The notes below the pieces were generated by a model. It saw only the letters and a program-made list of their open reading frames with translations, made no database searches and was not told the DNA's origin. Shown here one piece after another: positions 45,192 to 53,243 of a stretch of DNA of 64,000 nucleotides (positions are counted from its first letter, which is position 1; the number at the start of each line of letters is the position of its first letter). Source of the DNA: Streptomyces broussonetiae (GTDB taxonomy: Bacteria; Actinomycetota; Actinomycetes; Streptomycetales; Streptomycetaceae); contig NZ_CP047020.1 in the NCBI RefSeq assembly GCF_009796285.1, positions 62,001-126,000 of the forward strand, in the 5' to 3' direction. Both the position numbers and the translations under genes were made by a program.

Positions 45192-45344
45192 CCGCAGCCT
45201 CCCCCACGACGGCCATTTGCCGAAGCCGTACCCGACCGCGACGGCGGCGACACGGCGTGAATCAGCCGACAGCCAGCGGTACGAGCCATGGCTCCGTCCA
45301 GTACTGAGAAGTCGGGCCTCACGATCGGGCAGCGGAGGTCAGGG

Positions 45345-45455
45345 CTATGTCTGAGCCATGTCGACGAAGCGGGAGTAGTGGCCCTGGAAGGCGACCGTGA
45401 TAGTCGCGGCGGGCCCGTGGCGATGCTTGGCGACGATGAAATACCCAGCGGGTCC
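45345..45455 (-). pseudogene. Replicative helicase DnaB C-terminal fragment
   Basis: A minus-strand frame encodes AGYFIVAKHRHGPAATITVAFQGHYSRFVDMA before the stop at 45345. The AKHRNGPxxTVxxxFxxxxxRF pattern is the end of DnaB-type helicases. Only about 36 codons remain, and what precedes them is in a different frame and unrelated. It probably marks a lost phage or plasmid replication gene, or a decayed paralogue. Confidence 0.6.
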
Positions 45456-45481
45456 AGGAGCGGTAGCGGCGGACCTGGTGC

Positions 45482-45943
45482 TCATCGAGTCCCGCCGGCC
45501 CTTTCTCGGCCTGGAAGGTCTCTGGCGACCAGGTACGGGTTCGCGCACTCCTCGTCGGTCAGCGGCCGGCACCAGTCGTAGGGCTCCTCCATCAGCCTCT
45601 CGGCCGGGGTGCGCAGGTGGTGCCGGGTGAACTTCCCCTTCAGTAGCGGGTGCTCGTCCGGGACCTCGCACTCCACCACGTCGTAGACGGCGGTGAGGGC
45701 GTCGTTGTTGAAGGCCTGCTTGAACGTTCCGGTCGCCGGGTCCTTCTCCGCGCGGGTCGGCGGGCGCAGCGCGACCATCAGTTCCAGGCCGGTGACGGCG
45801 GTGGTGCCGCGCGGCGTCATCACCTGCTGCGCATAGCTGCCCAGGTACCGGGCGAGGTCCGCCGGGTGCATCGTCGGCAGGATCGGATTGTCCTTGCGGT
45901 CCCACTCGCGCACGTCCAGGGCGTTCCAGGCCGGCATGCACAC
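45482..45943 (-). CDS. Truncated hypothetical gene next to CRISPR mini-array
   Basis: About 150 codons with good Streptomyces bias, from an in-frame GTG at 45943. It contains MPAWNALDVREWDRKDNPILPTMHPADLARYLGSYAQQVMTPRGTTAVTGLELMVALRPP and FKQAFNNDALTAVYDVVECEVPDEHPLLKGKFTRHHL. The open frame extends upstream through CRISPR repeats, which cannot be its true N-terminus, so the start is lost or uncertain. No domain recognised. Confidence 0.45.
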   Translation of the reverse strand: MCMPAWNALDVREWDRKDNPILPTMHPADLARYLGSYAQQVMTPRGTTAVTGLELMVALRPPTRAEKDPATGTFKQAFNNDALTAVYDVVECEVPDEHPLLKGKFTRHHLRTPAERLMEEPYDWCRPLTDEECANPYLVARDLPGRERAGGTR

Positions 45944-45994
45944 CCGGTAGGCGGCCTCGATCGCCTGCTTGACGACGGGCTCGGCCTGGCGGCG

Positions 45995-46267
45995 GGCGCC
46001 GGCCCGCGGGTGCGGGGACGACCGGGACGTGAGGAGGGCCGGCGGGTCCGGCCGAGAGCTGCCCCGCGGGTGCGGGGACGACCGCGGTTTCATCCTCGGG
46101 AAGGCGCGCGCTATCGAGCTACCCCCGCGAGTGCGGGGACGACGCCAGCTTCGGGGCCACGGTGGATCTGGTCGGCGAGCTACCCCCGCGCCCGCGGGGG
46201 TAGTTCACGGTTCGGGCGGCCCCGCGGTGTGTCGCGGAGGTCGTCCCCGCGTCCGCGGGGGTAGTTC
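45995..46267. CRISPR. Mini-array 1 with a polarity switch
   Basis: Repeat units lie at 45995-46022 (degenerate), 46056-46082, 46116-46143, 46177-46206 and 46240-46267, with 33-base spacers. The first three read as in the main array on the plus strand (ending GTGCGGGGACGAC). The last is the reverse complement (starting GTCGTCCCCGC). The fourth is a 30-base hybrid: the left half of one orientation (GAGCTACCCCCGCG) fused to the right half of the other (CCCGCGGGGGTAGTTC). No cas gene or leader is adjacent. Confidence 0.9.
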
Positions 46268-46289
46268 AACGTGATCCGGCCTGCGCACG

Positions 46290-46420
46290 CAACGCCGGTT
46301 GACGGAGCGCGTGTCCATTCATTTGCACTGGTTGCGCCGCCTGCGGGTCCGTTCAGAGATCCGCGACGACATCCACGAAGCCTTCGTCACCCCGGGATGC
46401 GAACTCGTCCGCGAAGGCAG
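46290..46420 (+). pseudogene. IS5-type transposase C-terminal relic
   Basis: The plus strand reads LHWLRRLRVRSEIRDDIHEAFVTPGCELV. This matches the ending of many actinobacterial IS5-group transposases (RRLRVRWEIRDDIHEAFLTLGC). About 40 codons survive beside the mini-array, without the catalytic core. Confidence 0.6.
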
Positions 46421-46440
46421 CTGTGCCCCGGCAACCGTGG

Positions 46441-47439
46441 TCAGCGGGCCTGGGGGGAGTCGGCCAGCAGATCGGCGGCGCGAGGGGTCTGCTGGTAGAG
46501 GATGCGGTGTCCCGTGCGGGTCCGGGTGAGCAGGCCGGTGCGGTGCAGGATGCCGAGATGGTAGGAGACCGTACTCGGGGCGAGGAAATGCCGCTCGCTC
46601 AACTCCGCCGTCGTGCGGGCGGCGTGCAGGTCGGACAGCAGGCGCGCCCGGGTCACTCCGAGCAGCGCGTGGGCCGCAGGACTGGCGGGCGTGTCCGGCC
46701 CGTGCAGGACGGGATAGGTCAGCATCGGCTGCCGCGGAGTGGGCCCGCCTGTGGGGTCGATGACCATGTGCAGGTCAGCGGCGAACACCGAAGGTGTCAG
46801 GACCAGGCTTGTGCTGCCGGGGATCTGGGCCTGGAAGCGAGTGACAAGGCTCAGCCGGTCGTCGTTCCAGGCGACCCTGGGATGCAGACCGGCCAACATG
46901 CCCGATAAGCCGTGGTGGGCGGCGGTCCGCGCCCGGAGGGCGATGTCTGCCTCCATCCGCGCGCGCAGCGCCGGCCAGCGCGGGGCGAGGGCCGACTCCC
47001 ACAGCTGGTGCAGCTCCGTGGCAATGTCACCGGCGAAGTCCCGCTCGCCCCGCTCCAGGGCACGACGCAGGATCGTGGGAGTAGGGCGGCCCGCCAGCCC
47101 CTCGTCGGTAATCCCCTGGGCCATAATCTGCAGCTCCCAGCACAGGCGCTCGGAGCAGGTGGTGGCAACCGTGTGCGCCTCCTCAGCCCACGCTGCCTCG
47201 GGAGCGTCGGGCTGCGGTGTGAGGAAGTCCGGCACGTAGTCCCACGAACCGCTGAACAGCGCTTTCAGCAGCCAGAGTTGACGGTCGTGCACGGTCTCCC
47301 GGATCAGGTGCCGCCAGCCTCCTCCGACCGGCGGCGCGTCGCTGCGCAGGAGGTAGAGCGCGCCGACGGTGGTGCTGAGCGGTGAGATCGCAAACCGCGT
47401 GTTCACGAGCGCGGCCTGGTTCATTTCGAGGTGGATCAC
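46441..47439 (-). CDS. ArsR-type winged-helix regulator (DUF5937-like)
   Basis: About 332 residues from GTG 47439 with CGGAGG upstream. The N-terminal ~230 residues form a helical sensor-like domain (RFAISPLSTTVGALYLLR, YVPDFLTPQPD, LVLTPSVFA), as in DUF5937 proteins. The C-terminal winged helix reads AHALLGVTRARLLSDLHAARTTAELSERHFLAPSTVSYHLGILHRTGLLTRTRTGHRILYQQT. No metal-binding cysteine cluster of classical ArsR is present. Probably a ligand-responsive repressor; target unknown. Confidence 0.85.
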   Translation of the reverse strand: MIHLEMNQAALVNTRFAISPLSTTVGALYLLRSDAPPVGGGWRHLIRETVHDRQLWLLKALFSGSWDYVPDFLTPQPDAPEAAWAEEAHTVATTCSERLCWELQIMAQGITDEGLAGRPTPTILRRALERGERDFAGDIATELHQLWESALAPRWPALRARMEADIALRARTAAHHGLSGMLAGLHPRVAWNDDRLSLVTRFQAQIPGSTSLVLTPSVFAADLHMVIDPTGGPTPRQPMLTYPVLHGPDTPASPAAHALLGVTRARLLSDLHAARTTAELSERHFLAPSTVSYHLGILHRTGLLTRTRTGHRILYQQTPRAADLLADSPQAR

Positions 47440-47713
47440 CGAGCACCTCCGAAGTGAGCTGTCATCCGAAAAACGGCCGACCTTCGAACCTGATCGAATC
47501 ATTCGAGGCGCGGACATGCCATCCGATTACCTGGATCCAGTAGGCCGCGGCCAGGCCGGGCGAATCCGCACCTGATGTCGCGAACACAACACCCGAACGC
47601 GAGGGGGAAGCGAGCCATTGCGCTACGCCGCGCGCAGCACATCGCAGCACCGTCGCTCGCAACAGATCTTCCGCCTCATGTCCGATCGGCAAGGGATCGA
47701 CGAAGGGGAGAAC

Positions 47714-48112
47714 ATGTTTGCTGTGAGGAAGTTGGCCACGGGCATCGCCGCCACGGCGCTGGTCGCAGGCTTCGCCGTAGGAACGTCCGGAGGGGCCTCG
47801 GCAGCACCGGCCACCCCTGCGGCCCCGCAATACCAGTCCTGCGTCTCCGGGTACTACTGCGTGTGGACGTTCGACAGCTACACGGGCACCCGGTACAAGT
47901 TCCAGTACAGCAACCCGGACTGGAGTCAGACCTCGCAAGCCGGGGCGTACCACAACGACCAGTCCTCGTGGAACTCCGGCACCAGCGGAATGGGCGTCTA
48001 CCTCATCGGCGACGGAGGACGCATCCTCGGCTGCCTGCCGGACGGGCACGGCTGGTGGCACCACAACCCCGCCAATCGCGGTGAGGGCAACCAGTGGACG
48101 TGGGCCTGCTGA
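47714..48112 (+). CDS. Secreted peptidase-inhibitor I36-like protein
   Basis: 132 residues from ATG 47714 (AGGGGAG upstream). A signal peptide (VRKLATGIAATALVAGFAVGTSGGASA) precedes a small beta-gamma-crystallin-like domain. That domain has YYCVWTFDSYTGTRYKFQYSNPDWSQ and a disulfide-capable C-terminal WTWAC. The pattern matches the I36 (SMI) inhibitor family of Streptomyces, typified by the metalloproteinase inhibitor SMPI. Substrate protease not inferable. Confidence 0.75.
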   Translation: MFAVRKLATGIAATALVAGFAVGTSGGASAAPATPAAPQYQSCVSGYYCVWTFDSYTGTRYKFQYSNPDWSQTSQAGAYHNDQSSWNSGTSGMGVYLIGDGGRILGCLPDGHGWWHHNPANRGEGNQWTWAC

Positions 48113-48247
48113 CCGGACGGGCCGTCGGCCCGAAGGGCCGCTGACGGGGACGTGAGGTCCTGAGTGTCCCTCCTGCTCACCCACCGTAGAGGACCCGGCA
48201 GGCTCGTCGGTCTGCCGGGCCCCCACCAGCCCGCTTGGAGCCGGCCC

Positions 48248-49231
48248 ATGCTCTCCCGCCTCTCGTCACAGCAATACGCCACGGCGGCCGTCGCCGCCTT
48301 GGTCCTGACGGTTTTCTCGCCGTGCCTGGCGTCGTGCTCGACCGGCGTCCCGGCCGGGAACCCCCGAAACCACCAGCTCGGCAACGCCCCTCAACCGCAG
48401 ACGCCCGCGCAAGGCCAGATCGGCGACGCCGAGCGGAAGAGGCTCTTCGAGGCGGAGCAGGTGCTGATCGCCCACTGCATGTCCGCACGTGGATGGACGT
48501 ACCGTCCGATTCCCTGGCATCCAAAGGAAGACGATCCCGCACAGGACCCCCGTCACGGCGATGACGTTCGGCTGCACCGCACCGCGGGCTACGGCCTCGC
48601 AGCCGCGTGGAACCGCCAGACGCCCTCTCCCAACGACTCCTACGTCAACTCTCTCAGCGTCAAGGACCGTTCACGGTACTCGCGCGCTCTCTACGGCTCC
48701 CCTCAGCGCCGCCTGGACGCCCCACTGCCCAACGGCGAAGTGACCTTCATCTACGTCGACGGATGCACCGCACAGTCCGAGCAGCAACTGTACGGGGACC
48801 TCAAGGAGTGGCTGATCACGGACACCACAGTCATCAACCTCGACATCGAGAGGGACAACCGCATCGGCTCCGCGCCCGCGATGGCCAGGACGTCCGGGGC
48901 GTGGAGCGCCTGCATGAAGAGTCGCGGCTACCACTACCCGAACCCTGACGCCGCCCGGAACCACGCCATCGAGGCGTACGCGCACTCTTCCCCCGCCGAC
49001 ACGCGCGAGCCGTCCCGTGCCGAACTCGCCCAGTCCACCGCCGACGCCGAGTGCGACAGACAGGTCGGCAGGGCACGCGCATTCCGCGCGCTCGACAAGG
49101 GTTACGGCGACCAGCTCGCCCGTGAGCGGGCACCGCAGATCCGCGCCTACCGTGAGCTCGCCGCTCGCGCGTTGGCCAACATACGAGCGCACCCGACGTG
49201 GACGAGTCACCGCCGGCCGACGCCACTCTGA
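48248..49231 (+). CDS. Lipoprotein of unknown function
   Basis: About 327 residues from ATG 48248 (GGAGCCGG upstream). A hydrophobic N-terminus ends in a lipobox-like LASC (VFSPCLASCSTG), predicting a lipid-anchored surface protein. The mature part is soluble with several cysteines (IAHCMSARGWTY, YVDGCTAQSE, SACMKSRGYHYPNPD, DAECDRQVG). This alternation is typical of small actinobacterial lipoproteins. No enzyme motif seen. Confidence 0.75.
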   Translation: MLSRLSSQQYATAAVAALVLTVFSPCLASCSTGVPAGNPRNHQLGNAPQPQTPAQGQIGDAERKRLFEAEQVLIAHCMSARGWTYRPIPWHPKEDDPAQDPRHGDDVRLHRTAGYGLAAAWNRQTPSPNDSYVNSLSVKDRSRYSRALYGSPQRRLDAPLPNGEVTFIYVDGCTAQSEQQLYGDLKEWLITDTTVINLDIERDNRIGSAPAMARTSGAWSACMKSRGYHYPNPDAARNHAIEAYAHSSPADTREPSRAELAQSTADAECDRQVGRARAFRALDKGYGDQLARERAPQIRAYRELAARALANIRAHPTWTSHRRPTPL

Positions 49232-49426
49232 AGCAGTCAACGTGCACGTGACGTACATGTCCCCTGGAGCGCCGACGTGCTTGCCAGGCCGCCCAGTTCG
49301 CGGATGCGCAGCTCCAACTACAGCGGCCACCCCCTGTGCCACGCCACCGTCCCACACCTGAGGGCCGTGCACAGCCGGAGTAGCCAGCCCCCTCCGCCTG
49401 GTCTTCCTGCCGATCTGCGGATCCGC

Positions 49427-49632
49427 GGTTGCGTCCCGCGAAGTGGTGTAGGAATCCGGACCGCCTTGCTCCGGTGTGCGCCCTCCGCGTCGAGCACCGT
49501 CACGGTTCCTGCGCGGTGTCGGTGCTGTTCCCGGCCGTGGTAGCGGTGCACTGTCAGCGGCGGCGCGGTTGACTCGCGTGACCTGCGGAGTCGCGAACTC
49601 CACATCGCTACACCACTTCGGGGGACGCGACC
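49427..49632. mobile_element. 206-bp MITE-like element
   Basis: 25-bp terminal inverted repeats with 23 matches: GGTTGCGTCCCGCGAAGTGG at 49427, and at the far end the complement of GGTCGCGTCCCCCGAAGTGG, ending 49632. Both end GTGTAG inside. There is no coding capacity and no obvious target duplication. A similar single end is at 30089-30113, and IS256 type 1 ends also contain GCGTCCC followed by GTGGTGTAG. It is likely a deletion derivative of an IS256-like element mobilised in trans. Confidence 0.65.
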
Positions 49633-50115
49633 ATGCATGACGTCCCCTCACGAGCAAGCGATGGCTGGGCACATGCTCCCCACACCAGGCGAACTTCTAC
49701 CGCCCGGCCCCCGGCGCACCGATGCACGCCTGGAGGCCTATCGCCTCGGTCGCCCGACGTCCGGCACGATCCCGGTCTCCGCTGGGTGAAACCCGGCCAT
49801 CCTTCCAGCAGGGCGCGCCGGGCTGACTTGGCGACGGTTCGAGGGGTGTGTTGAGGGCGTGCACGCGGGCGCATGACGCGAGGAGCACAGACGTGCATGC
49901 CGCTCACGGTGACCTGCCTGACGTTCACCTGCAGCAACTTCATTGATGCAGTCAGTGATCACGGAGGCAGTGTGGCCGAAACTTCGGACAGCAAATCCTG
50001 GACCGTCATAACACGGATGCCGTCTTCCACAGGCCCGCGCTTGGATTCGGCCAACGCGGCGTGTGGGCATGCCAGTTGCCAGTGATCCCGCGCGCCACTG
50101 ACTCAGGGAGGCGTC
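49633..50115. other. Intergenic, no gene recognised
   Basis: About 480 bases. Open frames lack ribosome sites and family resemblance. The right part carries the promoter and an AGGGAGG ribosome site for the nuclease gene that follows. Confidence 0.35.
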
Positions 50116-51179
50116 TTGAGAAGACAGATCGCCAGAAGTCTCACCATCTCCGCCCTGGCGGCCGGACTGCTTGTCCCGGCCGTCGCGTCCTCGCAGGCGG
50201 CCGTGGAGCAGCCGGCGGCCTCGGCGGTGCTCCAGGCCGGCATCGTGCCGGTGGCCGTGCAGGCCGCCTCACTGGCCACCACCGCGGGGCGGTGGCCGTG
50301 ACGCCGAAGGCGAACGCCACCTGCAAGATCAACACGATCTCGATCAACCGGTTCAGCGAATGTGAATGGGTCACCCTCCGCGTCAACGTCATCCGTGTCA
50401 TCAACGGCGTCCCCCGGCAGGTCGGCACGGCCACGTTCACTGCCCGGCACTCGATGACGCTGAACTCGAAGTCGGCGGACTGGGGGGAGAAGTTCCAGCT
50501 CTCCAAGGCCAGCACCACCCGCGAAGGCAAGGGCATCACCGTCACCGTCACCGCCACGGCCGGGAACGGGACCAGCGCGAAGACGCACTACAGCCCGCAC
50601 CTGCTCGATGCGGCCTCCAGTGGCAGCGTCACCTACACCACCGGGGCCATACGCAAGGGTCGCATCAACGGCAAGACCCAGACCAGGTACACCTTCGGCT
50701 TCACCAAACCGGGGTACGTTCCCGGCTCGACCGGCTACAAGTCGGCGACCTGGCGGTGCGACAACTACTACGGCACCTCCGGCTGCGCCATGACCGACCA
50801 GCCGACCGCGGTGTCGATGGTGAGTATCCCGTGGATCGACGACGGGATCCGCACGCTCCGTGCCCACGGCGGCCACTACGGCGACCCGAACGGCGGCAAG
50901 CCGCTGCACTGGATGATCAACACCAAGAAGAAGAACGACAACCGCAGGGCGGTCTGCGGGGGCCGCACCGCGCCACCGGACATGAAGCGGGTGGGGCGCA
51001 CGTACTGCGACGAGTACCCGTTCGCCTCCACCTACGAGGGCGGCACGAAGCTGCCCGCTTCGCAGCGCGAGACGACGTGGGTGAGCCCGAACGAGAACAA
51101 CACCCAGGGCGCCCGCATCACGAACTGGCGCCGGCCGATGCACGTCATGGACAACGACCCGTTCTACGTCGTCGCCTGA
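50116..51179 (+). pseudogene. Secreted NucA/NucB-type nuclease, copy 2, frameshifted near the signal peptide
   Basis: The start TTG/GTG at 50116 (AGGGAGG upstream) gives a signal peptide (RRQIARSLTISALAAGLLVPAVASSQA), then hits a stop at 50301. One frame over, from about 50290, the mature protein reads AVTPKANATCKINTISINRFSECEWVTLRV. It continues through GKPLHWMINTKKKNDNRRAVC and CDEYPFASTYEGG to 51179. The shift lies in a G-rich run (GCGGGGCGG, 50284-50292) where one more G would restore the frame. Apart from that the gene is complete and clearly paralogous to copy 1. Confidence 0.8.
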
Positions 51180-51258
51180 CGGCCTGGCACGCTGGGCCGA
51201 ACGGCACCATGGGGCAGCCCCGCGAGCCGGGGTGCCCCCCTTGCGCGAGGAAACCACC

Positions 51259-51813
51259 GTGATCACCGCTGAGACCACCCTGACGCCGGCGACCGGCGAG
51301 TACGGCTACCTCCTCGCCTTCGGCGAGGACTACGAATGGCCGCCCCAGTGGCCATACGGCTGGCGGTGCGGGCCCATCGGCGCCGACACGGCGCACATCC
51401 TCACCGACACCGATACCGGCACCATCACCATCACCGTCCAGATGCACGACGAACCGCCCCCACCCGAGACCGACCCCACCTGGGGACCTGCGGAAGAGAT
51501 GAGCCTGCACGCCACCGAGGACACTCCCGTCATCTACATCCTCGGCAGCGGCGACTTCGAAGAAGCCGAACCCGACAACGGCCCGCTCCAACTGCCCACC
51601 GACCAGGTACCGGCATGGATCCGGATGCGCCTGTACTGCCACACCGCCGACCCCGAGCCCGGCGTCGGCGACCGCGGCGAACACCACCTCATCCAGCTGT
51701 GGGCCGCCCCCCAGCAGCCGCCAGTGCACCCCGAACTGACCGAAACCGACCTCACCCAGCGCCGCTCCTACAAGGAGGACTTCGACCAGAGCGCCGACGC
51801 CTGGCAGCCGTAG
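51259..51813 (+). CDS. Acidic cytoplasmic protein paired with a secreted nuclease (putative inhibitor), copy 2
   Basis: 184 residues from GTG 51259 (GAGG upstream). Acidic and without signal peptide. Shares with copy 1 the blocks GYLLAFGEDYEWPPQWPYGWRCG, WIRMRLYCHTADPEPGVGDRGEHHLIQLW and PPVHPELTETD. It begins 80 bases after the nuclease stop and probably shares its transcript. Preservation of this frame, although the nuclease copy next to it is frameshifted, would suit an immunity gene, or simply recent nuclease damage. Confidence 0.6.
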   Translation: MITAETTLTPATGEYGYLLAFGEDYEWPPQWPYGWRCGPIGADTAHILTDTDTGTITITVQMHDEPPPPETDPTWGPAEEMSLHATEDTPVIYILGSGDFEEAEPDNGPLQLPTDQVPAWIRMRLYCHTADPEPGVGDRGEHHLIQLWAAPQQPPVHPELTETDLTQRRSYKEDFDQSADAWQP

Positions 51814-52159
51814 CCGGCCTGCCGGTCCGGCCTTGCTACAGGTGACTTCACTCGCTCAATGCAGGCGAGCCGCAGCCTGAATCAGGCGCCGTGGCTATAG
51901 GCCGGACGTCACGACCTGCCGGTCCAACAACAAAGCAATGAACCAGACGCCGAAGCCGCCTGGCACAAAGCAGTAGCCAGCGTCCACGCCGCGTACCGAC
52001 CCGGACCCCCACCCCCAGGCGCCACGCCCAGCACACAGCCCCAGGGAAACGACAAGCCAGACCACTGAAGCCTTGGCGGCACGGACGACAACAAGGCGAA
52101 AGCATCTCCATACCCGCACGGAGTACGACGCCCAGCACTGCGCCGTTGCCCAGCGTCCG
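51814..52159. other. Intergenic, no gene recognised
   Basis: About 350 bases after the acidic protein. No domain, no ribosome site and no clear terminator. It leads into mini-array 2. Confidence 0.35.
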
Positions 52160-52372
52160 GCACCATCCCCGCACGCGCGGGGAGCACGAGTACGCGCGCA
52201 GTCTCGGCAAGCCCATCGCGGGGCCATGCCCGCACGTGCGGGCATGGCCCCGATTCTCTCGTGGGCCCGTAACGGGGTCGGAACTGCTCCCCGCACGCGC
52301 GGGGATGGTCCCACCCTCCCCGTGACCGCGGGCACGACCGATCACTGCTCCCTGCACGCGCAGGACGACCAG
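52160..52372. CRISPR. Mini-array 2 with a palindromic central repeat
   Basis: Four units at 52160-52187, 52221-52250, 52284-52311 and 52345-52372, separated by 33-base spacers. The outer units are oppositely oriented: the first ends GGGGAGCAC, the third starts CTGCTCCCCGC and ends GGGGATGGTCC. The second is a perfect 30-base palindrome (GGGCCATGCCCGCAC with its own complement). The repeat type (GTGCTCCCC...GATGGTCC) differs from the main array. The fourth unit is degenerate. Confidence 0.85.
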
Positions 52373-52452
52373 AGTGAAGAGTAAAAGCACAGTTCAGAGC
52401 AACTTTTGTCAGTCGCTGGTCGGGGCTGGGCGCTGCGCGGCATACTCAGAGC

Positions 52453-52689
52453 ATGGCCGGTATCGAGATCGACGACAGCACCAGGGACACCTTCCAGGCT
52501 CTGGCCGACGACGCGGGGATGCTCCTGGAGGACTACCTGGCAACGTTGGCCGAGGAGAAGAAGCACGAGCGTGCTCTCGCCGAGGGTGCTGAGGTCTTCC
52601 GGCAGGTGACCGGTGACCCGGCGACAGTGTCCGCCTTCGATGCCGAGTTCGGTGGCCCAGCCGTCCGGCGCACCCCGCGGGCGGCCTGA
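52453..52689 (+). CDS. Antitoxin-like small protein
   Basis: 78 residues: MAGIEIDDSTRDTFQALADDAGMLLEDYLATLAEEKKHERALAEGAEVFRQVTGDPATVSAFDAEFGG. The short strand followed by helices resembles ribbon-helix-helix or MazE-like antitoxins of Streptomyces Fic/Doc-type modules. The stop is three bases before the toxin start, a normal operon spacing. It sits between CRISPR mini-array 2 and the main array. Confidence 0.65.
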   Translation: MAGIEIDDSTRDTFQALADDAGMLLEDYLATLAEEKKHERALAEGAEVFRQVTGDPATVSAFDAEFGGPAVRRTPRAA

Positions 52690-52692
52690 CCT

Positions 52693-53076
52693 GTGCCTGC
52701 CGAGTACTACGTCGACTACCGGTGGTTCCTGGAGCGCCAGGAAGAGATCCTTCCCGACGACGTCGAAGTCAACGACTTCTCTGTCCTCGTCGGCGTGGCG
52801 GCCCGCCACAAGGTGGACCCGCCCCGCCACGACCAGCACCACCCTGACGCCTTCTGGCGGGCCGCGGTGATGTTGGAGGAGTGCGTCCTGCTGCGCCCTC
52901 TCCCAACCAGGAACGAACTGTACGGCTACGGCCTAGCGGTGGCGTACCTGCGGATGCACGGGGAGCAGATCAACACGAAGTTCGAGGCCTGGCGCGACCT
53001 GATCATCGACATTCGCACGATGCAGATGAACTCGTACGAGATCGCCGCCCGCCTCCGGTCAATGCGTGACGTCTGA
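52693..53076 (+). CDS. Fic/Doc-like toxin component
   Basis: 127 residues from GTG 52693: PAEYYVDYRWFLERQEEILP, VGVAARHKVDPPRHDQHHPDAFWRAAVMLEECVLLRPLPTRNELYGYGLAVAYLRMHGEQI. The layout follows Streptomyces proteins annotated as Fic-family toxin components. The catalytic Fic motif HxFx(D/E)GN(G/K)xxR is not present; at the corresponding place it reads LPTRNELYG. It may therefore be a non-AMPylating relative or inactive. Assignment is from overall resemblance and partner gene. Confidence 0.6.
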   Translation: MPAEYYVDYRWFLERQEEILPDDVEVNDFSVLVGVAARHKVDPPRHDQHHPDAFWRAAVMLEECVLLRPLPTRNELYGYGLAVAYLRMHGEQINTKFEAWRDLIIDIRTMQMNSYEIAARLRSMRDV

Positions 53077-53141
53077 AGGTCGGGACGATCTGCCCATATG
53101 AGGCCTGTGCCCACGCGCGGGCCTCGGCGCTACCCAAGACT

Positions 53142-53230
53142 GCGCTCCTCGCGCGTGGGGCGATGGCCCCATCTCCTCGTCAGGGCAGAGGCGCCGGAAC
53201 CCCTGTTCCCCGCACGCGCGGGGACGGAAC
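53142..53230. CRISPR. Degenerate leader-distal repeats of opposite polarity
   Basis: Two decayed repeats, 53142-53169 (GCGCTCCTCGCGCGTGGGGC...) and 53203-53230 (CTGTTCCCCGCACGCGCGGG...), are 61 bases apart, as expected for 28+33. They read in the plus orientation, opposite to the main array that starts 13 bases later. A weaker possible relic lies near 53104. They resemble mini-array 2 repeats, so the toxin-antitoxin pair sits between two pieces of that older array. Confidence 0.7.
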
Positions 53231-53243
53231 GTGCTTGATGAAC

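Noticed and set aside
51848..52390. A 180-codon minus-strand frame near mini-array 2
   Set aside because: No ribosome site, poor codon pattern, and it reads through CRISPR repeats.
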